Origin: a virus
Length of the DNA stretch: 62,053 nucleotides
Virus record (IMG/VR): IMGVR_UViG_3300042691_032824
Coordinates: 1 to 62,053 of that record
Reading direction: 5' to 3' (one strand)
Positions 51,706 to 59,513 of the stretch are shown here, piece after piece. Both the position numbers and the translations under genes were made by a program. The notes beneath the pieces are model-generated. The model had not been told where the DNA came from and ran no database searches. It worked only from the letters and a program-made list of their open reading frames with translations. Each line of letters starts with the position of its first letter. Position 1 is the first letter of the stretch.

Positions 51706-54700
51706 AAAATTGGACCAACCTACATAACCATACTGTCTTTTCAATGTTAGATGGTCATGGTAAAGTAGAAGAATATTTTTCTAAAGCCAAGTCACTTGGG
51801 ATGGTCGGTCTTGCTAGTACTGACCATGGAAACATACACTCATGGTTAGACTTTTATGATGCAGGCACAGCTTGTGGAGTGAAACCAATACTTGGTTCTG
51901 AGTTTTATCAAGCTAGAAAATCTAGATTTGATAGAGATGAGGAAGAAAGATCAGGTCCAGCAAAAAATGAGTGGGAACAAAGAGGCCCATATCATTTAAC
52001 AATACTAGCTAAAAACAATACTGGTTATCACAACTTAATAAAACTATCTTCTAGGTCATATTTAGATGGATATTATGTTAAGCCTAGAATAGACCACGAA
52101 CTCATAGCAGAGCACGCTGATGGTCTTATAGTGCTTTCTGGGTGCCTCAATGGGGAGATAGCTCAGGCGTTATTAAGAGGAGATTATAATTTTGCTCTCA
52201 CAACTGCCGCAAAAATGCAGGACATTTTAGGTAAAGAAAATTATTTTATAGAAATACAAAATCATGGATTAAGTGAGCAATTAAAAATTACATCTGACTT
52301 AATAAAAATAGCTAATACAATTGGCGCAAAGATAATACCAACAGGCGACTGTCACTACGTGCATAAAGAAGATGCACGAGCTCACGATATTATGTTGTGT
52401 GTATCAACTAACTCAAATATAAATACAGAAAACCGTTTTTCATTTAGCGGAGACAATTTTTATTTAAAATCATATGATGAGATGGCTGAAGTGTTTTCAG
52501 AGGAATGGTTAAAAAACACAATGCACATTGCAGACATGGTTAATGTTAACTTAAAGTTTGGTGAACTATACTTTCCTCATTTTCCACTTCCAGAAAATAA
52601 AAAAACAGATGACTATCTTGATGAGTTAGCTTGGGAAGGTCTTAAGAAAAAGTATGGGGATCCTCTTCCAGAAGAAGTTTTAGCACGCGCTAATCACGAA
52701 CTTCGCGTAGTTAAGGAAATGGGTTATCCAGAATATTTCTTAGTTGTTTCTGATTTAGTTCAATGGGCAAAAGCAAATGATATTAGAGTAGGCTGGGGAA
52801 GAGGTTCTGCAGCTGGAAGTATTTTATCTTACGCTTTAGGAATTACAAATTTAGATCCATTAAAATTTGGTTTGCTGTTTGAAAGATTCTTGGTTGAAGG
52901 AAGAAAGTCAATGCCGGATATTGACTTAGACTTTGATGATAGACATAGAGATAAAGTAATTGATTATGCTAGAAACAAATACGGAGATGACCGAGTAGCA
53001 CATATATGTACTTTTAATAAAACTGGTGCACGACAATCTATTAGAGACGCAGCTAGAGCTTTAGCCTATGATTTTGCTGGTGGTGATAAGGTAGCAAAGC
53101 TTGTCCCAGCACCAGTGCTTGGAGTTTCAAAAACCCTTTCTGAATGCATGGAAGTTAAAGATTTTTCTGAGCTATACGAAAAAGACGAAGACGCTAAGCA
53201 GATAGTTGATGCAGCCTTTGGCCTAGAAGGCTTGATAAGACAAACTGGAATGCATGCAGCTGGTGTAGTTATTTCTAGAGATCCATTAACAGAATATCTT
53301 CCCATCATGCAAAAAGGAGTAGACAACCCTGTTATTACTCAGTGGGACATGGGAAGAGTAGAACAATGTGGACTATTAAAAATTGACTTTCTTGGGTTAA
53401 GAAACCTTGGAGTCATAGACTACTGTATTAAACTTGTGCAAAAGACAAGAGGCGTACACATAGATGTTGATGAGATACCATTAAATGATTATAAAACATT
53501 TAACGAGCTTTGTAGAGGGAATGCGATAGGCGTTTTCCAGCTTGAGTCAACTGGCATGCGTGAACTTATGGTTCAGCTTCAACCTCAAACAGTAGAAGAT
53601 ATAATGGCTCTTATATCACTTTACAGACCTGGTCCTATGGGATCTGGTATGGATAAGCTTTACATATCTAGAAAGCATGCGCGCACTAGTATTGAATATG
53701 ACCATCCAAATCTAGAAAAAGTTCTAGGCCCATCACTAGGCATCATGCTTTACCAGGAAGACGTACTTGGTGTCGCCAGAGAACTTGCTGGCTTTAGTTC
53801 TGCGGAAGCTGATGATCTACGTAAAGTAATTGGCAAAAAGCTGATGGATAAAATTGCTCTTTTCAGAGATAAGTTTGTTAAAGGCTGCATTAAAAAATCT
53901 AATTTGTCAGAAGAAAAAGCTAATAAAATTTATTCAGATATTGAATACTTTGGTGGCTATGGTTTCAATAGAGCTCACGCTGCAAGTTATGCGATGATTT
54001 CATACATAACAGCATACTTAAAAACAAATTATACTGCAGAGTATATGGCGGCTTTGTTGTCATCTGTTACTGGCAATAAAGATAAGCTAGCATTATATTT
54101 GGCTGACTGTAGAAAACTTGGCCTTGAGGTTCTAAGCCCTTCAATAAATAAGTCAGTTGAAGATTTTGCTGTGATAGATAATGAGACAATTATCTTTGGT
54201 CTTTCTGCTATCAATGGGATAGGTTATGCAGTTTCTGAAGCTATTCTCTCTTCTAGAGATGTTAAAAACCCGTATGTTAGTATGTATGATTTCTTTAGAA
54301 GAACAAACCCATCAGTGTTAAAAAAATCAACACTAGAACATTTAGCTAATGCAGGAGCATTAGATGAATTGATAGATGAAGCACTTGACCAAGACTTCGG
54401 TAGACAAACAGAATTAAAAATTCTAGAAAAAGAAAAAGAAGAACTTGGTATTTATGTTTCAAAAAATCCAGTAGATGGAGTTTGGGATCTTCTTAGCAAG
54501 CAAGTTAGCTATGAAATCATAGATATAGCTGATCTTCCTGCTGGCTCACGCGTAACTATAGCTGGGATTGTTTCAGGAGCGAAGAAAATGATTACCAAGA
54601 AGGGAGCAAAGATGTTTAAGTTTAACTTGCAAGACATATCTTCAGACATTGAAATAATTGTTTTCCCCCGTGAGGCAAAGAACTATCAAGATGATTTTTT

Positions 54701-55025
54701 CCAAAATGGTGACGTATTAACATTGACTGGTTCAGTCTCTAAAGATGGAGATGAAGAAAATGTTATATCAAAAATACTTTTAAATTCATGTGAAAAGTTA
54801 GATCTATCTAATTTTTCTGGTGGCACTCCTATTTATTTAGAAATTGATTCTCAGATTAGCGAAAAAACTTTAAATAAATTGTATGATATAATTAAGTCAA
54901 AAGATGGTGGTTCTTATGTATTCCTTTCTTATAAAGATGGAAGCAAAATAATCACCTTTAAGTTTAATAAAAAAACATCTGTAGTTGTAAAAGAAAAGTT
55001 AGAAAAAGTTTTAATGGAGCAGTGA
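51702..55025 (+). CDS. dnaE: DNA polymerase III alpha subunit (DnaE type)
   Basis: An 1107-residue C-family polymerase. The N-terminal PHP domain begins LHNHTVFSMLDGHG and shows STDHGN; GWGRGSAAGSILSYALG and PDIDLDF (Asp406, Asp408) mark the palm, followed by FNRAHAASYA of the helix-hairpin region and a C-terminal OB-like part (VTIAGIVSGAKKM). PHP histidines appear kept, so a proofreading or phosphatase role is possible. Start is TTG 51702, the only one that keeps the PHP N-terminus, with GGGAGAGAGG upstream. It is the phage replicase, downstream of primase and helicase. Confidence 0.95.
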   Translation: MKNWTNLHNHTVFSMLDGHGKVEEYFSKAKSLGMVGLASTDHGNIHSWLDFYDAGTACGVKPILGSEFYQARKSRFDRDEEERSGPAKNEWEQRGPYHLTILAKNNTGYHNLIKLSSRSYLDGYYVKPRIDHELIAEHADGLIVLSGCLNGEIAQALLRGDYNFALTTAAKMQDILGKENYFIEIQNHGLSEQLKITSDLIKIANTIGAKIIPTGDCHYVHKEDARAHDIMLCVSTNSNINTENRFSFSGDNFYLKSYDEMAEVFSEEWLKNTMHIADMVNVNLKFGELYFPHFPLPENKKTDDYLDELAWEGLKKKYGDPLPEEVLARANHELRVVKEMGYPEYFLVVSDLVQWAKANDIRVGWGRGSAAGSILSYALGITNLDPLKFGLLFERFLVEGRKSMPDIDLDFDDRHRDKVIDYARNKYGDDRVAHICTFNKTGARQSIRDAARALAYDFAGGDKVAKLVPAPVLGVSKTLSECMEVKDFSELYEKDEDAKQIVDAAFGLEGLIRQTGMHAAGVVISRDPLTEYLPIMQKGVDNPVITQWDMGRVEQCGLLKIDFLGLRNLGVIDYCIKLVQKTRGVHIDVDEIPLNDYKTFNELCRGNAIGVFQLESTGMRELMVQLQPQTVEDIMALISLYRPGPMGSGMDKLYISRKHARTSIEYDHPNLEKVLGPSLGIMLYQEDVLGVARELAGFSSAEADDLRKVIGKKLMDKIALFRDKFVKGCIKKSNLSEEKANKIYSDIEYFGGYGFNRAHAASYAMISYITAYLKTNYTAEYMAALLSSVTGNKDKLALYLADCRKLGLEVLSPSINKSVEDFAVIDNETIIFGLSAINGIGYAVSEAILSSRDVKNPYVSMYDFFRRTNPSVLKKSTLEHLANAGALDELIDEALDQDFGRQTELKILEKEKEELGIYVSKNPVDGVWDLLSKQVSYEIIDIADLPAGSRVTIAGIVSGAKKMITKKGAKMFKFNLQDISSDIEIIVFPREAKNYQDDFFQNGDVLTLTGSVSKDGDEENVISKILLNSCEKLDLSNFSGGTPIYLEIDSQISEKTLNKLYDIIKSKDGGSYVFLSYKDGSKIITFKFNKKTSVVVKEKLEKVLMEQ

Positions 55026-55393
55026 TGACAACTGGAAATTTTTATAAGAACCCCTCAACAAAAGACTGCTGGGTTTTTTGTTCGTCGTGTAACCGATGCC
55101 AAGATAAGGGAAGATACACTAAATGCAATAAATGCAGTGGTAGATATGATCCAAATGGGTCTATAGATGCGCATCCAGAAGATTATTGCGACTGCAAAAA
55201 CGGAGTTCTGCGTTGGAGAACCCAAGAGGGTAAGTTGATTATGACTAGATTTAAATCTAATCCTTTTGCTGGCAAGGTAAAGTATCTTAAGCAGAGTGAG
55301 GATGAAAGAGACTGGGACTCATATGTAAAAGATATGAGAGAAAAAATGAATGACCCAAATTGGAACCCTATAACAATAGTAGATGAAGATTAA
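55025..55393 (+). CDS. Cys-rich zinc-binding protein
   Basis: A 122-residue protein with a cluster of cysteines: FCSSCNRCQDKG, KCNKCSG and YCDCKNG, resembling a DnaJ-type or multi-knuckle zinc finger in the first 65 residues. The C-terminal half is charged (KQSEDERDWDSYVKDMREKM). ATG 55025 overlaps the polymerase stop. Probably a nucleic-acid or replisome-binding protein; family not recognised. Confidence 0.76.
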   Translation: MTTGNFYKNPSTKDCWVFCSSCNRCQDKGRYTKCNKCSGRYDPNGSIDAHPEDYCDCKNGVLRWRTQEGKLIMTRFKSNPFAGKVKYLKQSEDERDWDSYVKDMREKMNDPNWNPITIVDED

Positions 55394-55394
55394 T

Positions 55395-55601
55395 ATGTCT
55401 AAATCAGAGATAGGCAGAATGGCTGTCAATAACACTGTTTTGATAGAATATCAAACAGACAATGGTAAAAGTAATTTTTTTATTCAATCTGGCATTGCAG
55501 GTTTTTATGCTAGTGAGCCTGAGTTACGTGACCTATTCGGTTTGTTAAGCTACTATTACAATTTAGATACTGTAAATAATACAGTAATTAGTGTAAACTA
55601 G
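55395..55601 (+). CDS. Small hypothetical protein
   Basis: A 68-residue acidic protein with strands NTVLIEYQTDNGKSNFFIQ and a C-terminal DTVNNTVISVN. ATG 55395 follows the previous stop by one base; the longer frame from 55383 lies inside the previous gene. No family. Confidence 0.68.
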   Translation: MSKSEIGRMAVNNTVLIEYQTDNGKSNFFIQSGIAGFYASEPELRDLFGLLSYYYNLDTVNNTVISVN

Positions 55602-55608
55602 GAGACAA

Positions 55609-55776
55609 ATGAACTGGCCAAGACTTGAAGACGATTTCATGGAGTATGGAAACACTGGATGGATTGCTCTAGGCGAAGGTAAATATAAAAATATTCATAC
55701 TGGTTATATCATGGATGAAAACGGAACGATATTTGATCAACAAGGAAACATAGTTTCAGAAATAGAAGAAAATTAA
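55609..55776 (+). CDS. Small hypothetical protein
   Basis: A 55-residue acidic protein starting MNWPRLEDDFMEYGN and ending in SEIEEN, with an AGGAG ribosome site. It ends 2 bases before the RecB-like nuclease gene and is clearly part of the same message. It has a beta-hairpin-like core (GKYKNIHTGYIMDENG). No family recognised. Confidence 0.7.
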   Translation: MNWPRLEDDFMEYGNTGWIALGEGKYKNIHTGYIMDENGTIFDQQGNIVSEIEEN

Positions 55777-55778
55777 TA

Positions 55779-56571
55779 ATGATATTAAAAGATATTAGGG
55801 AAGTTGATGACTTCCAAAGGATTACATTATCTGAATTTAGTTATTCAAGAATAGACACATACGAAATGTGTCCATCGAAGTATTTTTATTCCTACATAAA
55901 AAGAGAACCCAGAATGTTTTCAGCTCCTGCGGTTCTTCGGGAATATTGTTCATGGCGTTTTAGAGGATCATGTCTCATCTACTGATGTTTTAGATCTAGA
56001 TAAGATGAAGTCTTCTTTTGTAGATCATAAAAACACTTTAGATCCAAACTCAGAAATAACTGAAGAGTTAAATCAAGCTGGTCTTCAAATTTTAGAAGAC
56101 TTTTATGATATATATGATGGCAGAACTTTTGATGTTTTTGATAAAGAAATGGGATTTAACTTTGTTTTAGGAAACTATTTAATGATAGGCTATATAGACA
56201 GAGTAGATGTAGTAGGCGACACAGTTGAAATAGTTGATTACAAAACTGGAAAACGTGAAGTAGCACAAAAAGATGTGCACAATAATTTGCAGCTTGGAAT
56301 CTATGCACTAGCTGCCTCAATAGCTTTTCCCGATAAGCAAATTAAAGCATCTTTGCATTACCTAAGATCTGGAAGAATTAAAAGTCACGAGTATTCTAAA
56401 GATGATTTAGAAAATGTAAAGCAAATGCTTATTGAAAAAATTAATTTAATTATGAATGACTTTAATTTTACCCCTACAAAGAATGAAAGAGTATGTTATT
56501 TCTGCGATCACGCCAAGTCAGGTGCTTGCGCTACTGGGGCAGCTAGATTAAAAAGATCTAAACAGGGATAG
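55779..56571 (+). CDS. RecB/Cas4-like PD-(D/E)XK nuclease, +1 frameshift at CGG 55938
   Basis: A 263-residue product after a +1 shift following residue 53. SYSRIDTYEMCPSKYFYSYI with Cys31, then the shifted frame starts GNIVHGVLE, whose Gly54 and His58 match the conserved GxxxHxxLE helix of this family. The core has YIDRVDVV (Asp140), EIVDYKTGK (Asp153, Lys155) and NNLQLGIYALA, and CYFCDHAKSGAC gives the remaining iron-sulfur cysteines. It probably resects DNA ends during recombination or replication. Unlike the relative at 48672 all catalytic residues are present. The zero-frame product is a 68-residue fragment. Confidence 0.9.
55938..55940 (+). other. +1 frameshift site 8 (CTT CGG G)
   Basis: In-frame CGG after residue 53; skipping C reads GGG AAT ATT and places a glycine where the RecB-like family has a conserved glycine before xxxH. 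Confidence 0.92.
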
Positions 56572-56572
56572 T

Positions 56573-56597
56573 AAAAAGCCCCTGGTTACCCAGGGGC
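56573..56597 (-). terminator. Terminator of the minus-strand gene
   Basis: GCCCCTGG / CCAGGGGC stem (8 bp) with a 4-base loop; on the - strand it is followed by TTTTTAC, a classical Rho-independent end. It sits just beyond the stop of the gene at 56625-56798 and may also slow + strand transcription from the nuclease gene. Confidence 0.82.
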
Positions 56598-56624
56598 CAT
56601 ATCTAATATATATATTGTATCTAA

Positions 56625-56798
56625 TTAAAACTGGGCTACTGGATTATCCAGGCCAGAAGCAACGATATCAAAGTCGTCAGAATCAACGACTACCTTGATT
56701 GCGTCTTCGTGAGCAAAACCAAGAGTTGTCAAGTCGTCAATAACTGACTCGTTGATGCTCTGGCGCATGCTGTTGAAAATGCTGGTTGCGGTTGTCAT
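56625..56798 (-). CDS. Small minus-strand protein with its own transcription unit
   Basis: The only convincing - strand gene: 57 residues beginning MTTATSIFNSMRQSINESVI, acidic, helical at first and then DDFDIVASGLDNPVAQF. A consensus AAGGAG lies 8 bases before the ATG and a hairpin plus T-run follows the stop. Codons favour C-ending forms (AAC, GAC, ATC, GTC, CGC), unlike the AT-ending codons around it, which suggests high expression or a different origin. It shares the AT-rich 56800-56888 gap with the divergent gene at 56889. Family unknown; a small regulator or host-takeover protein is possible. Confidence 0.82.
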   Translation of the reverse strand: MTTATSIFNSMRQSINESVIDDLTTLGFAHEDAIKVVVDSDDFDIVASGLDNPVAQF

Positions 56799-56826
56799 AT
56801 TTTTCTCCTTAAGTTTGAATTTATAT

Positions 56827-56855
56827 TTGTTTTTTTATAAAATATAAAGTATAAT
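56827..56855 (+). promoter_or_regulatory. Candidate divergent promoter
   Basis: TTGTTT at 56827-56832 and TATAAT at 56850-56855 with 17 bases between, 33 bases before ATG 56889. The - strand promoter of the small gene must lie in the same AT-rich stretch, but I cannot choose its boxes. Confidence 0.5.
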
Positions 56856-56888
56856 GTATTAACTTGACACACAAAGGATAGCAGATTT

Positions 56889-57432
56889 ATGGTAGCAGGC
56901 GCAAATCCAAAAGATTTTTTCTTGGAAAGATCTACAAAAAAAACTCCGAACTTTTCCAAAAAAGCAAGCACCACTATAGCATCTAAGGATTCTTCTGCGC
57001 AAAAAAAGGGAAATGCTTACAGGCATACTAAGTCTGGTTATCGAGAAGATTTAGACATGAATATGAGATCAAACTGGGAAGCTAACTTCGCTAGAATTTT
57101 GAATCGGTTATTCAATCAAGTTTGAGTTTGAACCAAAGGTGTTCACTTTCCCAATAAAAAGGGGAACCAAAGGTTACACTCCAGATTTTTATCTAACCAA
57201 AACAAAAGAGTGGCTTGAAATAAAAGGTTACTTAGATGATAAAAGTAAAATAAAATTAAAAAGATTCAAGAAATATTATCCGCTTGAATTTGAAAAATTA
57301 ACTTTTGTCATAAGCAAATATTCAGCGGAAGCTATTAGATTTGCAATTGAGTTGGAGATACCAAGGGTAATTTTTTACGAAGATATACGCAACGAGTACG
57401 CTGCAAAAATTTCAAACTGGGAAGGTAAGTAA
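56889..57432 (+). CDS. TnsA/T7 endonuclease I-like PD-(D/E)XK nuclease, +1 frameshift at CGG 57105
   Basis: A 180-residue product after a +1 shift following residue 72. The first catalytic acid is in MRSNWEANFARILN (Glu64), before the site; GYTPDFYL (Asp99) and WLEIKGY (Glu110, Lys112) lie after it, giving the full E...D...ExK set of Holliday-junction-type or structure-specific nucleases. The N-terminal 45 residues are Lys/Ser-rich and flexible. It may resolve recombination intermediates before packaging. The zero-frame product (78 residues) has only Glu64. The stop overlaps the sigma-factor start (TAATG). Confidence 0.88.
57105..57107 (+). other. +1 frameshift site 9 (AAT CGG T)
   Basis: In-frame CGG after residue 72; skipping C reads GGT TAT TCA and joins ILN to GYSIKFEFEP, the usual strand after the first helix in this nuclease fold. 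Unshifted TGA is at 57123-57125. Confidence 0.92.
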
Positions 57433-58332
57433 TGGCTTCTTACAAAGAGCAATATTATAATTTAGAAGAAGAGGAAATGCAAAGGTTAATCCAGGAGGCA
57501 AAGAATGGTTCTGGTAAGGCTAAAGAAGAGTTACTAAAAGTTTTTAATAACTTTTTAACAAAATATGTAACGATGTTACATGTGGGCAAGTATAGCTTTA
57601 GCGACTATGACATTAGAAGATTTATGTCATTGTTTGTAAAAGATACTTTTGTGCGTTATGCTCTAATGAAAAATAAGCTTAATCAAGCTGGTTACAAGCA
57701 TGTAAATGAATCCATAAATGGAATCTTATACATGGTTAAAAGATACTGTACTGAAGAAGATGTCCAACAGACGGTCAGGCTCACATTCTTTCAATGCATA
57801 ACAAGGTATGAAAGGAAAGATTCAGAGAAGGGCCCAATACCATTTAGCGCTTTTTTATATAGTTATTTTTTGTACCTTCTTAAAAAGAACGTAGATACAA
57901 TGTTGATAAATCAACTTGGCAGAAAGTCGTTCCCGCTCTTGACGCAAGATGATTTATTTAATGATGGAGAAACAGAAGACACTGCTAAAGGAGGAGCATA
58001 TGTAGACACTCTGGAGTATGCTACAGTTGATACTCCATTCAACAACGACGTTAATGAATTTTGGGTTCTAGGTGAAGGTGTTAATGATTTATTTGGTAAA
58101 CTTTCTTTGCAGGAAAGACAGCTATTAAAGTGGAGATATATAGATGGAAAAAGGTCTTCTGAAATAGCAATAAAAATTACAGAACATCCTAACACAGTTA
58201 GGGAGCACCTAACAAAAATAAGAGATAAAATAGAAATAATGCTAGATGAACCACGGAATGGAAGAATATAAGGTATTATTGAAGTCGTATTTCTCTAAGA
58301 AGGATGATAAAGTAGACGAGGACGATGAATAA
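57432..58332 (+). CDS. Divergent sigma factor, +1 frameshift at CGG 58254 adds an acidic tail
   Basis: A sigma70-like protein. Residues about 110-150 (VQQTVRLTFFQCITRYE and PFSAFLYSYFLYLLKK) resemble region 2, and LSLQERQLLKWRYIDGKRSS followed by EIAIKITEHPNTVREHLTKI is a region 4 helix-turn-helix. It likely directs host RNA polymerase to middle or late phage promoters. The CGG lies after residue 274, behind region 4: the zero frame ends after 279 residues, the +1 frame gives 299 residues with GMEEYKVLLKSYFSKK and an acidic end, and its stop then overlaps the next start by 8 bases. The shift would thus make two sigma forms. Confidence 0.84.
58254..58256 (+). other. +1 frameshift site 10 (CCA CGG A)
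   Basis: In-frame CGG near the end of the sigma gene. Skipping C reads GGA ATG GAA and continues to TAA 58330-58332, turning a 53-base gap into an 8-base overlap with the next gene. Less certain than the others because the unshifted stop (58271) is only five codons on. Confidence 0.72.
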
Positions 58333-58846
58333 TTATTCTGTTAACACAAAAGATTTTTTTGATAAAATATCTAACATGGTTACACCTCAACTCCAGGAGT
58401 TGATTAATGCGATTTCTTCTCAAGAAGAACTAAATAAATACTATGTAGAAATTCCAGACCCAAATTATGTTGATTTAGGTATCAATGATATAGCTTCTTT
58501 AGTAGCAAGATCATCCAATGTTTATGGGAGAGCTGCTAGATTTGCTGGCATTGCAAGATCACAGCATAAGCTCCTAGAAGCACAATACAAACGAGTATAT
58601 AAGGCTAATAGAATTGGCAAGAATGAGGCAGAGAGAGAAGCTGCAGCTGCAGCAGCAGCTGATTCTGAATATACATCTCTAGCTGCGGTAGAGGCAGTTG
58701 TTGAGTTGGCAGAGTCTATGGAGTTAGCAGCAAGAATTTCATCTGAGTCAGCTAGAAAACTAATGGATAAAATGCAGGCTATGCAAGTGGCATCTGCTAG
58801 AGAAGAAAAAGGTTTCTTTTCTGAAAAAGACTTTACACCATACTGA
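58325..58846 (+). CDS. Helical protein, possibly UvsY-like
   Basis: A 173-residue, almost wholly helical protein. ASLVARSSNVYGRAARFAGI followed by RSQHKLLEAQYKRVYKANR recalls the UvsY recombination-mediator pattern of T4-like phages, but the match is loose. An Ala-rich helix (EREAAAAAAADSEYTSLAAV) and the end of the chain are amphipathic. It overlaps the frameshifted end of the sigma gene. Structural or recombination role cannot be decided from sequence alone. Confidence 0.68.
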   Translation: MNNYSVNTKDFFDKISNMVTPQLQELINAISSQEELNKYYVEIPDPNYVDLGINDIASLVARSSNVYGRAARFAGIARSQHKLLEAQYKRVYKANRIGKNEAEREAAAAAAADSEYTSLAAVEAVVELAESMELAARISSESARKLMDKMQAMQVASAREEKGFFSEKDFTPY

Positions 58847-58854
58847 GGAGAGTT

Positions 58855-59064
58855 ATGTATATAGGTCATTACAAGGCTGTTAATTCGGCTAATGAATTCT
58901 TTTCACAAAAAAGAAAAGATTTAAATTTTCCAACACAGATAGAATATAAAGGGGAAAGATATTCTTTACACGCCACACATATAGCTTCAACTAAGCTACA
59001 AGAGAATAATATAAAAAATAGATCAAAGGAACTAGGCATTCCTTTTGGCGTTAAGCTGGCCTAA
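58855..59064 (+). CDS. Small hypothetical protein
   Basis: A 69-residue basic protein (MYIGHYKAVNSANEFFSQKR), with GAGGAGAG before its ATG. It is immediately followed by the RNase H gene. No family recognised. Confidence 0.68.
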   Translation: MYIGHYKAVNSANEFFSQKRKDLNFPTQIEYKGERYSLHATHIASTKLQENNIKNRSKELGIPFGVKLA

Positions 59065-59065
59065 T

Positions 59066-59491
59066 TTGAATATAGAAGTTTTTTGTGACGGAGCTTCAAG
59101 AGGGCAGGGGCAAAAAAGATTCGGGGAAGCAGCATGTGCTGTAGTTGTGTATAAAAATAAAAGAAAAGTAGTTGAATTTGCCAGAGGCCTTGGAGCAAGG
59201 ACTAACAATGAAGCTGAATACGAAGCTGTAATTACGTCTCTTTTAATATGTACAATGTCTGAATTTGTTGACCCAATCATTTATACTGATTCTGCTGTAG
59301 TTGCAAACCATGTAAATCAAAAATGGATTTGCAAACATCCTTCATTGGTTCCTCTTCTGATGACTATAGAAGAAATAAAATCTGAGTATAGATTTAGATT
59401 GATTCAAGTGCCAAGGTTGCTTGTAGCGGAAGCCGATGCCTTAGCGAATCAATTTTTGAACAATCTAGAAATAAGAAAAGAAAACATCTGA
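59066..59491 (+). CDS. rnhA: Ribonuclease HI
   Basis: A 141-residue RNase H with the catalytic acids in order: IEVFCDGASRGQG (Asp), NNEAEYEAV (Glu) and IYTDSAVVANH (Asp), plus a late Asp in VAEADALANQF. It removes RNA primers or RNA of R-loops. No ATG is available at the family start; TTG 59066, just after the previous stop (59062-59064), gives the expected N-terminus MNIEVFCDG, while TTG 59045 would add seven residues inside the preceding gene. I favour TTG 59066 with moderate certainty. Confidence 0.88.
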   Translation: MNIEVFCDGASRGQGQKRFGEAACAVVVYKNKRKVVEFARGLGARTNNEAEYEAVITSLLICTMSEFVDPIIYTDSAVVANHVNQKWICKHPSLVPLLMTIEEIKSEYRFRLIQVPRLLVAEADALANQFLNNLEIRKENI

Positions 59492-59500
59492 TCCAAGTGC

Positions 59501-59506
59501 TATACT
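59501..59506 (+). promoter_or_regulatory. Extended -10 box TGC-TATACT before the kinase gene
   Basis: TGC TATACT ends 7 bases before ATG 59514, identical in spacing to the box before thyX. No ribosome site precedes the ATG other than the GGA within the gap, so a leaderless transcript is likely. Confidence 0.5.
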
Positions 59507-59513
59507 GGAAGCT

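Noticed and set aside
56863-56868. TTGACA as -35 box for the gene at 56889
   Set aside because: A -10 box at proper spacing would fall inside or next to the start codon; TATAAT at 56850 fits better.
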